A stretch of 64,000 nt of DNA from NCBI RefSeq assembly GCF_013836145.1, contig NZ_CP057483.1:1550001-1614000 (forward strand). The letters run 5' to 3'. The first letter of the stretch is position 1. Each line of letters begins with the position of its first letter. Below, piece after piece: positions 45,026 to 54,004 of this stretch. A program made the position numbers and the translations under genes. The notes under the pieces were generated by a model that was not told the origin of the DNA, did no database searches, and was given only the letters and a program-made list of their open reading frames with translations. This stretch comes from Citrobacter sp. RHB25-C09. Lineage in GTDB: Bacteria; Pseudomonadota; Gammaproteobacteria; Enterobacterales; Enterobacteriaceae.

Positions 45026-45502
45026 ATGACATCACTGGTCGTTCCCACTCTGGATACGTTGCGGCAATGGCTCGACGACCTTGGCATGAGCTTTTTTGAA
45101 TGTGATACTTGCCAGGCGCTGCATTTGCCCCATATGCAAAACTTTGATGGCATCTACGATGCAAAAATCGATCTGGTCGATAACACGCTGCTGTTTTCTG
45201 CAATGGCGGAAGTCAGACCTTCCGCGCTACTGCCGCTGGCGGCGGATTTATCTGCCATCAATGCCAGTTCTCTGACCGTGAAAGCGTTTCTGGATATGCA
45301 GGATGATAATCTGCCGAAGCTGGTCGTTTGCCAGTCTTTATCCGTTATGCGTGGCGTCACATATGAACAGTTTGAGTGGTTCGTTCGTCAGAGCGAAGAG
45401 CAGATTTCCATGGTGATTCTGGAAGCGGGCGCACACCAGATGCTCTTCAGCGCCGAAGAGGATGCGCAAAAAACCAGCGGTGAAAACCATTTTCTACACT
45501 GA
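45026..45502 (+). CDS. ybjN: YbjN, sensory-transduction-type protein
   Basis: A 158-residue cytoplasmic protein of the YbjN family (fold like type III secretion chaperones), the same length as in E. coli. In E. coli it influences motility, biofilm and stress traits; no enzymatic motif is visible. Follows rimK by 88 bases, after AAGAGGTAG. Confidence 0.93.
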   Translation: MTSLVVPTLDTLRQWLDDLGMSFFECDTCQALHLPHMQNFDGIYDAKIDLVDNTLLFSAMAEVRPSALLPLAADLSAINASSLTVKAFLDMQDDNLPKLVVCQSLSVMRGVTYEQFEWFVRQSEEQISMVILEAGAHQMLFSAEEDAQKTSGENHFLH

Positions 45503-45800
45503 TACCTTTCAGTATTAAGGCAGTCGCTGCCAGAGCGGCTGCACTTCACATGTTATTATTCTGCATTTAACCTTTCCTTAAAGAATTATTCACTTCATTT
45601 CCGGCCGATTCGCTTTATCACATAGACAAAAATTGCATAAAAAATTGATAAAAGGCGTTTTTTAATCTGGGCTATAGCCTGAAACCCTGGCTAAAGTTAT
45701 TCTTGCGAAGCTTTAAGAGATCATCCATTTGTGTATCTACAGCGAGCAAGAATGGCCGGAAGAGCGTCAACGCTTCTTTGTATAAGCCAAATGACAAGCT

Positions 45801-45816
45801 ATGCACAATTCTTGCA
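45801..45816 (+). promoter_or_regulatory. sigma-54-type promoter of potFGHI
   Basis: ATGCACAATTCTTGCA fits the -24/-12 pattern (TGGCAC-N5-TTGC) except for the first two bases, and also forms the centre of a 9-bp inverted repeat (AGCTATGCA/TGCATAGCT, 45797-45821). The expected start is near 45827, 49 bases before potF. E. coli potFGHI belongs to the nitrogen (NtrC) regulon, which fits. The rest of the 373-base gap (45503-45875) shows only a weak GC hairpin near 45520 and AT-rich sequence. Confidence 0.6.
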
Positions 45817-45875
45817 TAGCTCAGAGTGCGACTTTTTGGTTCGTTTGTTAACGAACATTGATAAGGAAAGAGATT

Positions 45876-46988
45876 ATGACCGCCTTTAATAAAAAATGGC
45901 TCTCGGGTCTGATTGCGGGTGCTCTGATGGCCGTCTCTGCCGGCACGCTCGCAGCGGAACAAAAAACCCTTCATATCTATAACTGGTCTGATTATATCGC
46001 ACCGGACACCGTGGCGAATTTTGAAAAAGAGACCGGGATTAAAGTCGTCTATGACGTTTTTGATTCAAACGAAGTGCTGGAAGGTAAATTAATGGCGGGC
46101 AGCACAGGTTTTGACCTGGTGGTGCCATCGGCAAGTTTCCTTGAGCGTCAGTTGACGGCGGGTGTGTTTCAGCCGCTGGACAAAAGCAAATTACCCGAAT
46201 GGAAAAACCTCGATCCGGAACTGCTGAAGCTGGTCGGTAAGCATGACCCGGACAATAAATATGCGATGCCGTACATGTGGGCGACTACGGGGATCGGCTA
46301 TAACGTCGATAAGGTCAAAGCTGTGCTGGGTGAAGATGCGCCAGTGAACAGCTGGGATCTGATCCTGAAGCCGGAAAATCTTGAGAAACTGAAAAGCTGC
46401 GGCGTCTCTTTCCTCGATGCACCCGAAGAGGTATTTGCCACGGTGCTGAACTATCTGGGTAAAGATCCGAACAGTACCGATGCGAAGGATTACACCGGAC
46501 CGGCAACCGACCTGCTGCTCAAGCTGCGCCCTAACATTCGCTACTTCCACTCCTCGCAGTACATCAACGATCTGGCGAATGGCGATACCTGTGTCGCGAT
46601 CGGCTGGGCGGGAGATGTCTGGCAGGCGGCAAACCGGGCGAAAGAGGCTAAGAACGGCGTCAACATCTCTTTCTCCATACCGAAAGAAGGGGCGATGGCG
46701 TTCTTTGACGTTTTCGCTATGCCAGCCGATGCGAAGAATAAAGACGAGGCCTATCAGTTCCTCAACTATCTGCTGCGCCCTGAGGTGATTGCTCATATTT
46801 CCGATCACGTCTTCTATGCTAATGCCAACAAAGCCGCGACGGCGCTGGTAAGTCAGGAAGTCCGTGATAACCCAGGGATCTACCCGCCAGCAGACGTACG
46901 CGCGAAAATGTTCACGCTGAAGGTGCAGGATCCGAAGATTGATCGTGTGCGCACTCGCGCCTGGACGAAGGTGAAGAGCGGTAAATAA
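45876..46988 (+). CDS. potF: PotF, putrescine-binding periplasmic protein
   Basis: A 370-residue solute-binding protein with a signal peptide ending at GTLAAE and polyamine-site features NWSDYIAPDT, DVFDSNEVLEGKL, GWAGDVWQA. It delivers putrescine to PotGHI. ATG 45876 after AAGGAAAGAG is the start; ATG-like codons upstream are not used. Confidence 0.96.
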   Translation: MTAFNKKWLSGLIAGALMAVSAGTLAAEQKTLHIYNWSDYIAPDTVANFEKETGIKVVYDVFDSNEVLEGKLMAGSTGFDLVVPSASFLERQLTAGVFQPLDKSKLPEWKNLDPELLKLVGKHDPDNKYAMPYMWATTGIGYNVDKVKAVLGEDAPVNSWDLILKPENLEKLKSCGVSFLDAPEEVFATVLNYLGKDPNSTDAKDYTGPATDLLLKLRPNIRYFHSSQYINDLANGDTCVAIGWAGDVWQAANRAKEAKNGVNISFSIPKEGAMAFFDVFAMPADAKNKDEAYQFLNYLLRPEVIAHISDHVFYANANKAATALVSQEVRDNPGIYPPADVRAKMFTLKVQDPKIDRVRTRAWTKVKSGK

Positions 46989-46999
46989 TCCGTCGCTAA

Positions 47000-47031
47000 A
47001 TTGCCGGGTACGCTGCGTGCTGCCCGGCAAT
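47000..47031 (+). terminator. intercistronic hairpin between potF and potG
   Basis: ATTGCCGGG and its complement CCCGGCAAT enclose 14 bases just past the potF stop. It lacks a U-run, so it is more likely a 3'-end stabiliser or partial attenuator, giving more binding protein than transporter, as is common in ABC operons. Confidence 0.6.
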
Positions 47032-47083
47032 ATGCACCTTACTGGTGCGCTTGCACCATTCTGTTAATGCCGGAGAGCACGCC

Positions 47084-48217
47084 GTGAACGAAGTTACCCC
47101 ACGCCCGCAGACGAAAACGCGTAAAGCGCTGACGCCGCTTCTGGAAATTCGCAATCTGACCAAATCCTTTGATGGTCAACATGCGGTGGATGATGTCAGC
47201 CTCACTATTTATAAAGGTGAAATATTTGCCCTGCTGGGTGCTTCCGGCTGTGGGAAATCCACGCTGCTGCGCATGCTGGCGGGTTTTGAACAACCCACCA
47301 CCGGACAGATCGTGCTGGATGGCGTTGACCTGGCCCATGTTCCTCCCTATTTGCGCCCCATTAACATGATGTTCCAGTCCTATGCGTTATTTCCCCACAT
47401 GACGGTAGAACAGAATATCGCCTTCGGTCTGAAGCAGGACAAACTGCCAAAAGCGGAAATTACCGCCCGGGTGGAAGAGATGCTGGGTTTGGTCCATATG
47501 CAAGAGTTTGCCAAGCGCAAACCGCACCAGCTTTCCGGCGGTCAGCGCCAGCGCGTGGCGTTGGCGAGAAGTCTGGCAAAACGCCCCAAACTGCTGCTGC
47601 TTGATGAGCCTATGGGGGCGCTGGATAAGAAACTGCGCGACCGGATGCAACTCGAAGTGGTCGATATTCTGGAGCGTGTCGGCGTCACCTGCGTGATGGT
47701 GACGCACGACCAGGAAGAGGCGATGACCATGGCCGGACGCATCGCCATTATGAACCGTGGCAAATTTGTGCAGATCGGTGAACCCGAAGAGATATACGAA
47801 CATCCGACGACCCGCTACAGTGCAGAGTTTATCGGCTCAGTGAATGTGTTTGAGGGGCAATTGAAAGAGCGTCAGGACGATGGATTGATCCTCTATTCGC
47901 CGGGTCTGGTGCATCCACTAAAGGTGGATCCGGATGCTTCCGTAGTGGACAACGTCCCGGTGCATGTGGCGCTGCGCCCGGAAAAGATCATGCTCTGTGA
48001 AGAGCCACCGCAGGATGGGTTTAACTTTGCGGTGGGTGAGGTGGTGCATATTGCCTATCTCGGCGATCTCTCTATTTATCACGTGCGACTGAAGAGCGGA
48101 CAAATGATCAGCGCCCAGTTGCAGAATGCGCACCGTTATCGCAAAGGTTTACCGACCTGGGGCGATGAGGTCCGTCTGTGCTGGGACGCAGACAGCTGTG
48201 TGGTACTGACGGTTTAA
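47084..48217 (+). CDS. potG: PotG, putrescine transporter ATPase
   Basis: A 377-residue ABC ATPase: Walker A GASGCGKST, Q-loop MMFQSYALFPH, signature LSGGQRQR, LLLDEPMGALD, and a C-terminal TOBE regulatory domain. GTG 47084 is the start, with GGAGA seven bases upstream and the E. coli N-terminus (NEVTPRPQ); an ORF extension to 47045 is not translated. Confidence 0.95.
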   Translation: MNEVTPRPQTKTRKALTPLLEIRNLTKSFDGQHAVDDVSLTIYKGEIFALLGASGCGKSTLLRMLAGFEQPTTGQIVLDGVDLAHVPPYLRPINMMFQSYALFPHMTVEQNIAFGLKQDKLPKAEITARVEEMLGLVHMQEFAKRKPHQLSGGQRQRVALARSLAKRPKLLLLDEPMGALDKKLRDRMQLEVVDILERVGVTCVMVTHDQEEAMTMAGRIAIMNRGKFVQIGEPEEIYEHPTTRYSAEFIGSVNVFEGQLKERQDDGLILYSPGLVHPLKVDPDASVVDNVPVHVALRPEKIMLCEEPPQDGFNFAVGEVVHIAYLGDLSIYHVRLKSGQMISAQLQNAHRYRKGLPTWGDEVRLCWDADSCVVLTV

Positions 48218-48226
48218 GGAGCGAAG

Positions 48227-49180
48227 ATGAATACACTTGAACCTCCGGCACGGGTGGAAGAAACCGGTCGCTTTTCGCTGTGGCTGGCGCGCTTGCAGAT
48301 GAAACACGGGCGTAAACTGGTGATTGCGCTGCCCTATATCTGGCTGATCCTGCTTTTTCTCCTGCCGTTTCTGATAGTCTTTAAAATCAGCCTTGCTGAA
48401 ATGGCGAGATCGATCCCACCTTATTCTGAGCTGATGGCGTGGGCTGACGGACAATTGTCGATCACGCTCAACCTCGGTAATTTCCTGCAACTGACCGACG
48501 ATCCGCTCTATTTCGACGCCTATTTGCAGTCGCTACAGGTGGCGGGAATATCGACGATCTGCTGCCTGCTGCTGGGTTACCCGCTGGCCTGGGCAGTGGC
48601 ACACAGTAAACCGTCAACGCGCAATATCCTGTTGCTGCTGGTGATCCTGCCTTCATGGACGTCGTTTTTGATCCGCGTCTATGCCTGGATGGGGATCCTG
48701 AAAAATAACGGGGTGCTGAATAACTTTTTACTCTGGCTTGGGGTGATCGACGAACCGTTGACCATTTTGCATACCAACCTGGCCGTCTATATTGGCATTG
48801 TATATGCCTACCTGCCGTTTATGGTGTTACCAATTTATACCGCACTGACACGCATAGATTATTCGCTGGTGGAGGCCTCGCTCGATTTAGGCGCCCGACC
48901 GCTGAAAACTTTCTTCAGCGTCATTGTGCCGTTAACCAAAGGGGGCATTATCGCCGGGTCGATGCTGGTGTTTATTCCCGCGGTCGGGGAGTTCGTGATC
49001 CCGGAACTGCTCGGAGGGCCAGACAGCATTATGATCGGACGCATACTGTGGCAAGAGTTCTTTAACAACCGCGACTGGCCGGTTGCCTCTGCGGTGGCCA
49101 TCATTATGCTGCTGTTGCTGATTGTGCCGATTATGTGGTTCCACAAGCATCAGCAGAAAAGTGGAGGGGCGCACGGATGA
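48227..49180 (+). CDS. potH: PotH, putrescine transporter permease
   Basis: A 317-residue permease with an N-terminal cytoplasmic segment, six helices and the coupling loop DYSLVEASLDLGARPLKTFF. Nine bases after potG; its stop overlaps the potI start (ATGA). Confidence 0.95.
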   Translation: MNTLEPPARVEETGRFSLWLARLQMKHGRKLVIALPYIWLILLFLLPFLIVFKISLAEMARSIPPYSELMAWADGQLSITLNLGNFLQLTDDPLYFDAYLQSLQVAGISTICCLLLGYPLAWAVAHSKPSTRNILLLLVILPSWTSFLIRVYAWMGILKNNGVLNNFLLWLGVIDEPLTILHTNLAVYIGIVYAYLPFMVLPIYTALTRIDYSLVEASLDLGARPLKTFFSVIVPLTKGGIIAGSMLVFIPAVGEFVIPELLGGPDSIMIGRILWQEFFNNRDWPVASAVAIIMLLLLIVPIMWFHKHQQKSGGAHG

Positions 49181-50022
49181 ACAACTTACCGGTAATTCGT
49201 TCTCCCTGGCGCATTGCGATTCTGGTGCTGGGATTTACGTTCCTTTATGCACCAATGCTGATGCTGGTCATTTACTCCTTTAACAGCTCCAAACTGGTAA
49301 CAGTCTGGGCGGGGTGGTCAACGCGCTGGTACGGTGAACTGTTTCGTGATGATGCGATGATGAGCGCGGTGGGGCTCAGTCTGACCATTGCTGCCTGTGC
49401 CGCCACCATGGCGGCGATTCTGGGCACTATTGCGGCGGTCGTGCTGGTCCGGTTTGGACGTTTTCGCGGTTCGAACGGTTTTGCGTTTATGATCACCGCG
49501 CCGCTGGTAATGCCAGATGTCATTACCGGGTTGTCGCTGCTTCTGCTGTTCGTCGCGCTAGGTCACGCCATTGGCTGGCCCTCAGACCGCGGAATGTTGA
49601 CCATCTGGCTGGCCCACGTGACGTTCTGTACCGCCTATGTTGCCGTGGTCATCTCATCGCGCTTACGCGAACTGGACCGCTCAATTGAAGAGGCGGCGAT
49701 GGATCTGGGAGCGACACCGCTGAAGGTATTCTTTGTGATTACGTTACCGATGATCATGCCGGCGATTATCTCTGGCTGGCTGCTGGCATTTACGCTGTCG
49801 CTCGACGACCTGGTGATTGCCAGCTTTGTCTCCGGGCCGGGTGCGACGACTCTACCGATGCTGGTCTTCTCCAGCGTGCGTATGGGGGTGAATCCGGAAA
49901 TCAACGCCCTGGCGACACTGATCCTCGGCGTGGTGGGAATTGTCGGATTTATTGCGTGGTATCTGATGGCGCGCACGGAAAAACAGCGAATCCGCGATAT
50001 CCAACGTGCAAGACGCGGCTGA
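49177..50022 (+). CDS. potI: PotI, putrescine transporter permease
   Basis: A 281-residue permease with six helices and coupling loop DRSIEEAAMDLGATPLKVFF. It pairs with PotH. ATG 49177 overlaps the potH stop by four bases and has GGAGGGG upstream. Confidence 0.95.
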   Translation: MNNLPVIRSPWRIAILVLGFTFLYAPMLMLVIYSFNSSKLVTVWAGWSTRWYGELFRDDAMMSAVGLSLTIAACAATMAAILGTIAAVVLVRFGRFRGSNGFAFMITAPLVMPDVITGLSLLLLFVALGHAIGWPSDRGMLTIWLAHVTFCTAYVAVVISSRLRELDRSIEEAAMDLGATPLKVFFVITLPMIMPAIISGWLLAFTLSLDDLVIASFVSGPGATTLPMLVFSSVRMGVNPEINALATLILGVVGIVGFIAWYLMARTEKQRIRDIQRARRG

Positions 50023-50087
50023 AGCATTTAAAATTTCTCGTGGAGTGCCGCGCCTGACGCGGCACTGTTTTTCAGGGAAGTGAAACC

Positions 50088-50561
50088 GTGGGATTCTTAA
50101 AAACAGCACGACAAACGCATGCCCGTCCAAACGTTCCTGCTCTGGTGCAGGTGGCGGCGCTCGCCATTATTATGATCCGGGCTCTGGATCTGTTGATGAT
50201 TTTTAACACCCTTGGCCTGCGCGGGATGGCGGAGTTTATCCATCTTAGTGTGCAGACCTGGAATCTGACGCTGGTCTTTCTCTCCAGCCTGATGCTGGTG
50301 TTTGTGGAAATTTGGTGCGCCTTTTCGCTAGTCAAAGGGCGCAACTGGGCGCGATGGGGATATCTTCTCACTCAGATCGTCGCCGCTGGCTATTTATGGG
50401 CAGCGTCGTTGGGCTATGGATATCCAGAGCTATTCAGCATTCCTGGCGAGTCAAAGCGTGAAATTTTCCACACGCTGGTGATGCAAAAACTGCCTGATAT
50501 GCTGGTGCTGTTTTTGCTGTTTGCACCTCCCGCCAGTCGTCGTTTCTTCCGTTTCCAATAA
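50088..50561 (+). CDS. ybjO: YbjO, inner-membrane protein
   Basis: A 157-residue membrane protein with four likely helices, homologous to E. coli YbjO; function unknown. GTG 50088 (GFLKTARQTHARPNV) after AGGGAAGTGA. It trails potI by 65 bases and may be the last gene of the pot operon. Confidence 0.88.
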   Translation: MGFLKTARQTHARPNVPALVQVAALAIIMIRALDLLMIFNTLGLRGMAEFIHLSVQTWNLTLVFLSSLMLVFVEIWCAFSLVKGRNWARWGYLLTQIVAAGYLWAASLGYGYPELFSIPGESKREIFHTLVMQKLPDMLVLFLLFAPPASRRFFRFQ

Positions 50562-50570
50562 TACTGAGCC

Positions 50571-50612
50571 GTTAGCGGATGGCGTTGCAAACGCCTTATC
50601 CGCCCCACAAAT
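50571..50612. repeat. REP-like palindrome between ybjO and rlmC
   Basis: GCGGATGGCGTTGCAAACGCC followed by TTATCCGCC. A single REP-like unit in a co-directional gap, so it may also limit read-through from pot genes into rlmC. Confidence 0.6.
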
Positions 50613-50662
50613 ACGGCAATAATGTGTATAATCGTCGCCCCTTGTCATGTGAAGGTTTCTGT

Positions 50663-51790
50663 ATGCAGTGCGCACTTTATGACGCCGGTCGCTGTCGTTC
50701 CTGTCAGTGGATCGCTCAGCCGGTTAGCGAGCAGCTTGCCGCGAAAACCGCCGATCTTAAAACCCTGCTTGCCGCGTTCCCGGTGTCGCAGTGGTGTGCC
50801 CCGGTCAGCGGCCCGCAGCAGGCGTTTCGTAATAAAGCGAAAATGGTGGTGAGCGGTAGCGTAGAAAAACCGCTGCTCGGAATGCTGCATCGCGACGGTA
50901 CGCCGGAAGATCTGTGCGAGTGTCCGCTCTATCCCGCTTCGTTTACCCCGGTATTTTCTGCCCTGAAGCCTTTTATTGCCCGTGCCGGGTTAACGCCTTA
51001 TAACGTAGCGCGTAAGCGCGGCGAGCTGAAATACATTCTGCTTACCGAAAGTCAGTCTGACGGCGGGATGATGCTGCGGTTTGTCCTGCGCTCAGAAGCA
51101 AAACTGGCGCAACTGCGCGCCGCACTGCCCTGGTTGCAGGCGCAACTACCGCAATTGAAGGTTATTAGCGTCAATCTTCAGCCGGTACATATGGCGATTA
51201 TGGAAGGGGAGACGGAGATCTTCCTGACCGAACAACAGGCGCTAGCGGAACGTTTTAACGACGTGCCGCTATGGATCCGGCCACAAAGCTTCTTTCAGAC
51301 CAACCCGACGGTGGCGAGCCAACTGTACGCAACGGCGCGTGACTGGGTACGTCAACTGCCAGTGAACCACATGTGGGATCTGTTCTGTGGCGTGGGGGGT
51401 TTTGGTCTGCACTGCGCCACGCCGGAAATGAAACTGACCGGGATCGAGATTGCGCCCGAAGCCATTGCCTGCGCAAAGCAGTCTGCGGCGGAACTGGGGC
51501 TGACCCATCTCCACTTTCAGGCGCTGGACTCCACGCAATTTGCCACTGAACAGGGTGCGGTACCTGAACTGGTGCTGGTGAATCCGCCGCGCCGGGGCAT
51601 TGGAAAAGCGCTGTGTGAGTACCTCACAGAGATGGCGCCGCAGTTTATTATCTATTCCAGTTGTAATGCGCAGACGATGGCCAAAGACCTGGCACAATTA
51701 CCGGGTTATCGAATTGAACGCGTTCAGCTTTTCGATATGTTCCCACACACTGCGCATTATGAAGTGCTGACGCTTTTAATTCGAAATTAA
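50663..51790 (+). CDS. rlmC: RlmC, 23S rRNA m5U747 methyltransferase
   Basis: A 375-residue SAM methyltransferase for U747 of 23S rRNA. Iron-sulphur cysteines at 3, 11, 14 and one further on (CECPLY region); SAM motif DLFCGVGGFG; NPPRRG; and catalytic Cys in SSCNAQTMAKD. ATG 50663 gives MQCALYDAGRC as in E. coli, after GAAGGTTTCT. The longer frame to 50579 overlaps the REP element. Confidence 0.95.
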   Translation: MQCALYDAGRCRSCQWIAQPVSEQLAAKTADLKTLLAAFPVSQWCAPVSGPQQAFRNKAKMVVSGSVEKPLLGMLHRDGTPEDLCECPLYPASFTPVFSALKPFIARAGLTPYNVARKRGELKYILLTESQSDGGMMLRFVLRSEAKLAQLRAALPWLQAQLPQLKVISVNLQPVHMAIMEGETEIFLTEQQALAERFNDVPLWIRPQSFFQTNPTVASQLYATARDWVRQLPVNHMWDLFCGVGGFGLHCATPEMKLTGIEIAPEAIACAKQSAAELGLTHLHFQALDSTQFATEQGAVPELVLVNPPRRGIGKALCEYLTEMAPQFIIYSSCNAQTMAKDLAQLPGYRIERVQLFDMFPHTAHYEVLTLLIRN

Positions 51791-51851
51791 GCGTGGCGAT
51801 CTCAATTTCTATAGAGTGGGTTGGTGTCATACTGCCAGCCCTGACTTCACA

Positions 51852-52358
51852 ATGATAAGATCGATGAAGAAAATAATAATTTTGCCGATGATAACACTCG
51901 GCCTGGCAGGCTGTACGTCCGTTCAAGTTTCCCCGTTGCCTAAGACTGAACTTATCGACCGTATATGTATTCAAAAAAATGATGCTGTTAAAGTCAGCGA
52001 CTTATTGCCTGTTGTTCAACAACGGTTGCAGTATCACCAGATCAGCTCTGAAGTGTTTTCCACCGAAAAACCGAATAATTGCCGTTACGTCATGAATTAT
52101 ACGGCGCGTCGGACGTGGGATGTGGTTCCGTATCTTTCTTCGGCTGATTTCACGATTAATCGGGATGGCGTAATGGTGGCGTCTGCGAATTTTCATCTTC
52201 GTGCAGGGGGGGGATTTTCGCTTATGAAATGGCGTGGAACCGAATATAAAATCAACCCGGTTATTGATAGTCTGGTCGGCGAAAATGAGTTCTCCAATAG
52301 AAAGGCCCGTATTTTGTACGGGCCTTCAATTATTACTGAGGGAACCACTGGTCATTAA
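51852..52358 (+). CDS. putative lipoprotein overlapping the artJ 3' end
   Basis: A 168-residue lipoprotein candidate: MIRSMKKIIILPMITLGLAGC with lipobox Cys; an internal ATG at 51864 is an equally good start. The mature part (VVQQRLQYHQISSEVF, NYTARRTWDVVPYLS) looks like a secreted beta-rich domain; no family recognised. No gene occurs here in E. coli K-12. The reading frame passes through the artJ terminator hairpin and ends inside artJ, overlapping it by 26 bases on the opposite strand. Confidence 0.7.
   Translation: MIRSMKKIIILPMITLGLAGCTSVQVSPLPKTELIDRICIQKNDAVKVSDLLPVVQQRLQYHQISSEVFSTEKPNNCRYVMNYTARRTWDVVPYLSSADFTINRDGVMVASANFHLRAGGGFSLMKWRGTEYKINPVIDSLVGENEFSNRKARILYGPSIITEGTTGH
52302..52326 (-). 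terminator. terminator of artJ, inside the lipoprotein ORF
   Basis: AAGGCCCGTA, loop TTTTG, TACGGGCCTT; on the minus strand it ends in TTTCTATT. Located seven bases past the artJ stop. It encodes part of the lipoprotein C-terminus on the plus strand. Confidence 0.75.
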
Positions 52359-53064
52359 TTTTCTGGTACGTGCCGTCAGCCTTGATTGCCGCCAGCGCGC
52401 CGTTTAATTTGTCCAGCAGCGCTTTATTATCCGGGCGTACCGCGATACCAAGACCGGTGCCGAAGTATTGCGGATCGGTCACTTTCTCGGTTGCTGTACC
52501 CAACTGCGGGTTGGTCTTCAGCCACTCGTTCACCACCGCGGTATCACCAAATACGCCATCAATACGTCCATTCTTCAGGTCGATAATCGCATTTTGATAG
52601 CTGTCGTAAGCCACGGTTTTGACTTCCGGATGCTTATCCTGCAGGTATTTCTGGTGAGTGGTGCCGTTTTCCATCCCGATACGTTTACCTTTCAGGTCGG
52701 CAAAGGTTTTGTAAGCGTCTTTTTTGGCAATGACCAGCGCAGAGTTGGCGTAGTAAGGGTTGGTAAACGCCACCTGTTTGCTACGCTCTGGCGTGATATC
52801 CATACCGGAAATCACCGCGTCATATTTTTTGAATTTGAGTGCCGGGATCAGGCTATCAAACGCATGGTTGGTAAAAGTACATTCCGCCTGCATTTGTTTA
52901 CATAAGGCTTTGGCCAGATCGAGATCGAAACCGACGATTTGGTTGTTGGCGTCCATCGATTCAAACGGTGGATACGTCGCCGAAACGCCGAAGCTGATCT
53001 TCTCTGCGGCAGAGGCGCCGACGGCGAAAGAGGCAAGTAATGCGGCCAGAACTAACTTTTTCAT
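52333..53064 (-). CDS. artJ: ArtJ, arginine-binding periplasmic protein
   Basis: A 243-residue family-3 binding protein with a signal peptide ending SAAEK and typical segments SATYPPFESMDANN, GMDITPERSKQV, GVFGDTAVVNEW. It binds L-arginine for the ArtPQM transporter. ArtJ is a separately transcribed copy of ArtI; the ArgR operator pair upstream explains arginine repression. Confidence 0.95.
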   Translation of the reverse strand: MKKLVLAALLASFAVGASAAEKISFGVSATYPPFESMDANNQIVGFDLDLAKALCKQMQAECTFTNHAFDSLIPALKFKKYDAVISGMDITPERSKQVAFTNPYYANSALVIAKKDAYKTFADLKGKRIGMENGTTHQKYLQDKHPEVKTVAYDSYQNAIIDLKNGRIDGVFGDTAVVNEWLKTNPQLGTATEKVTDPQYFGTGLGIAVRPDNKALLDKLNGALAAIKADGTYQKINDQWFPQ

Positions 53065-53123
53065 GCTTGGACTCCCGTTATGATTAAGCGCCGTTTCTGC
53101 GGCATGGAATTACAATGCCAGTA

Positions 53124-53162
53124 AATGAATTTGTATGCAATATAAATGAGTAAATATTTATC
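53124..53162 (-). promoter_or_regulatory. ArgR operator pair (ARG boxes) upstream of artJ
   Basis: Two 18-bp boxes, 53124-53141 (AATGAATTTGTATGCAAT) and 53145-53162 (AATGAGTAAATATTTATC), separated by exactly three bases, the standard ArgR hexamer spacing. Both fit TGAAT-N4-ATTCA with one or two mismatches. They lie 60-98 bases upstream of artJ. Confidence 0.75.
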
Positions 53163-53224
53163 TGGATAATAAAAAAGCGGACAGGTTATACACTTGTCCA
53201 CTTCGTCTATTCAAACTTATGCAG

Positions 53225-53330
53225 TTTTGCCGGGGCGCTGCGCTTGCCCGGCTTACGGTCACGGCGCAGTTTGTAGGCCGGATAAGGCGTAGCCGCCATC
53301 CGGCAGTTTTACCGGGAACGTGACATGCAG
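53225..53330. repeat. BIME between artJ and artM
   Basis: Two REP units in opposite orientation (GGGCGCTGCGCTTGCCCGG; GGCCGGATAAGGCGTAGCCG with CCATCCGGC). It separates artM, end of the artPIQM operon, from artJ. Confidence 0.8.
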
Positions 53331-53335
53331 GCCGG

Positions 53336-54004
53336 TTAGTTCCGGCGTTCAAACGCCAGCGCTTTACGCTCAAGCAGGCGCATCATCAACGTCAACAGAC
53401 CGTTGACGATAAGATAAATAACCCCAGCCGCGCCGAAAACCATCACATCGTAAGTCCGACCGTACAGCAGCTGGCTGTAGCCCATCACTTCCATCAGCGT
53501 AATGGTGTACGCCAGCGAGGTACTCTTAAACACCAGCACCACTTCGTTGGAATAGGAGGAGAGGGCGCGTTTAAACGCATACGGCAGCAGGATCGCCAGC
53601 GTGTCTTTCTTACTCATCCCCAGCGCGCCGCAGGACTGCCACTGACCTTCCGGAATGGCGCGGATCGCGCCATAAAACAGTTGGGTAGTATAGGCTGCGC
53701 TGTTTAGCGACAGCGCAATCAGCGCACAAAGCCACGGTTCCGACAGCAGATGCCACAGTACCGGATACTCCTGCAATGACGGAAACTGTCCCGGCCCGTA
53801 GTAGATCAGGAAGATCTGTACCAACAGAGGTGTACCGGTAAACAGCGTGATATAGCCGCGTACCAGCCAGACCACCACCGGGGTTTTCAGCGTCAGAACG
53901 ATTGTGAAAATCAGCGCCAGAACCAGCGCAACGACGATCGACGCCACCGTCAGCGTCAGGCTGGTATGCAATCCTTTCAACAGTTCAGGTAAGTACTCAA
54001 ACAT
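53336..54004 (-). CDS. artM: ArtM, arginine transporter permease
   Basis: A 222-residue HisM-type permease with five to six helices and coupling loop AIRAIPEGQWQSCGALGMSKKD. Last gene of artPIQM. Its ATG overlaps the artQ stop by one base (TGATG). Confidence 0.95.
   Translation of the reverse strand: MFEYLPELLKGLHTSLTLTVASIVVALVLALIFTIVLTLKTPVVVWLVRGYITLFTGTPLLVQIFLIYYGPGQFPSLQEYPVLWHLLSEPWLCALIALSLNSAAYTTQLFYGAIRAIPEGQWQSCGALGMSKKDTLAILLPYAFKRALSSYSNEVVLVFKSTSLAYTITLMEVMGYSQLLYGRTYDVMVFGAAGVIYLIVNGLLTLMMRLLERKALAFERRN

Noticed and set aside
45672..45974. A 100-codon minus-strand frame between ybjN and potF
   Set aside because: It overlaps the potF promoter and signal-peptide region and has no ribosome site or recognisable features.
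47000..47031. Considered as a full REP element
   Set aside because: The stem lacks the REP consensus core (GCCGGATG/CTTATCCGGC), so it is listed as a plain hairpin.
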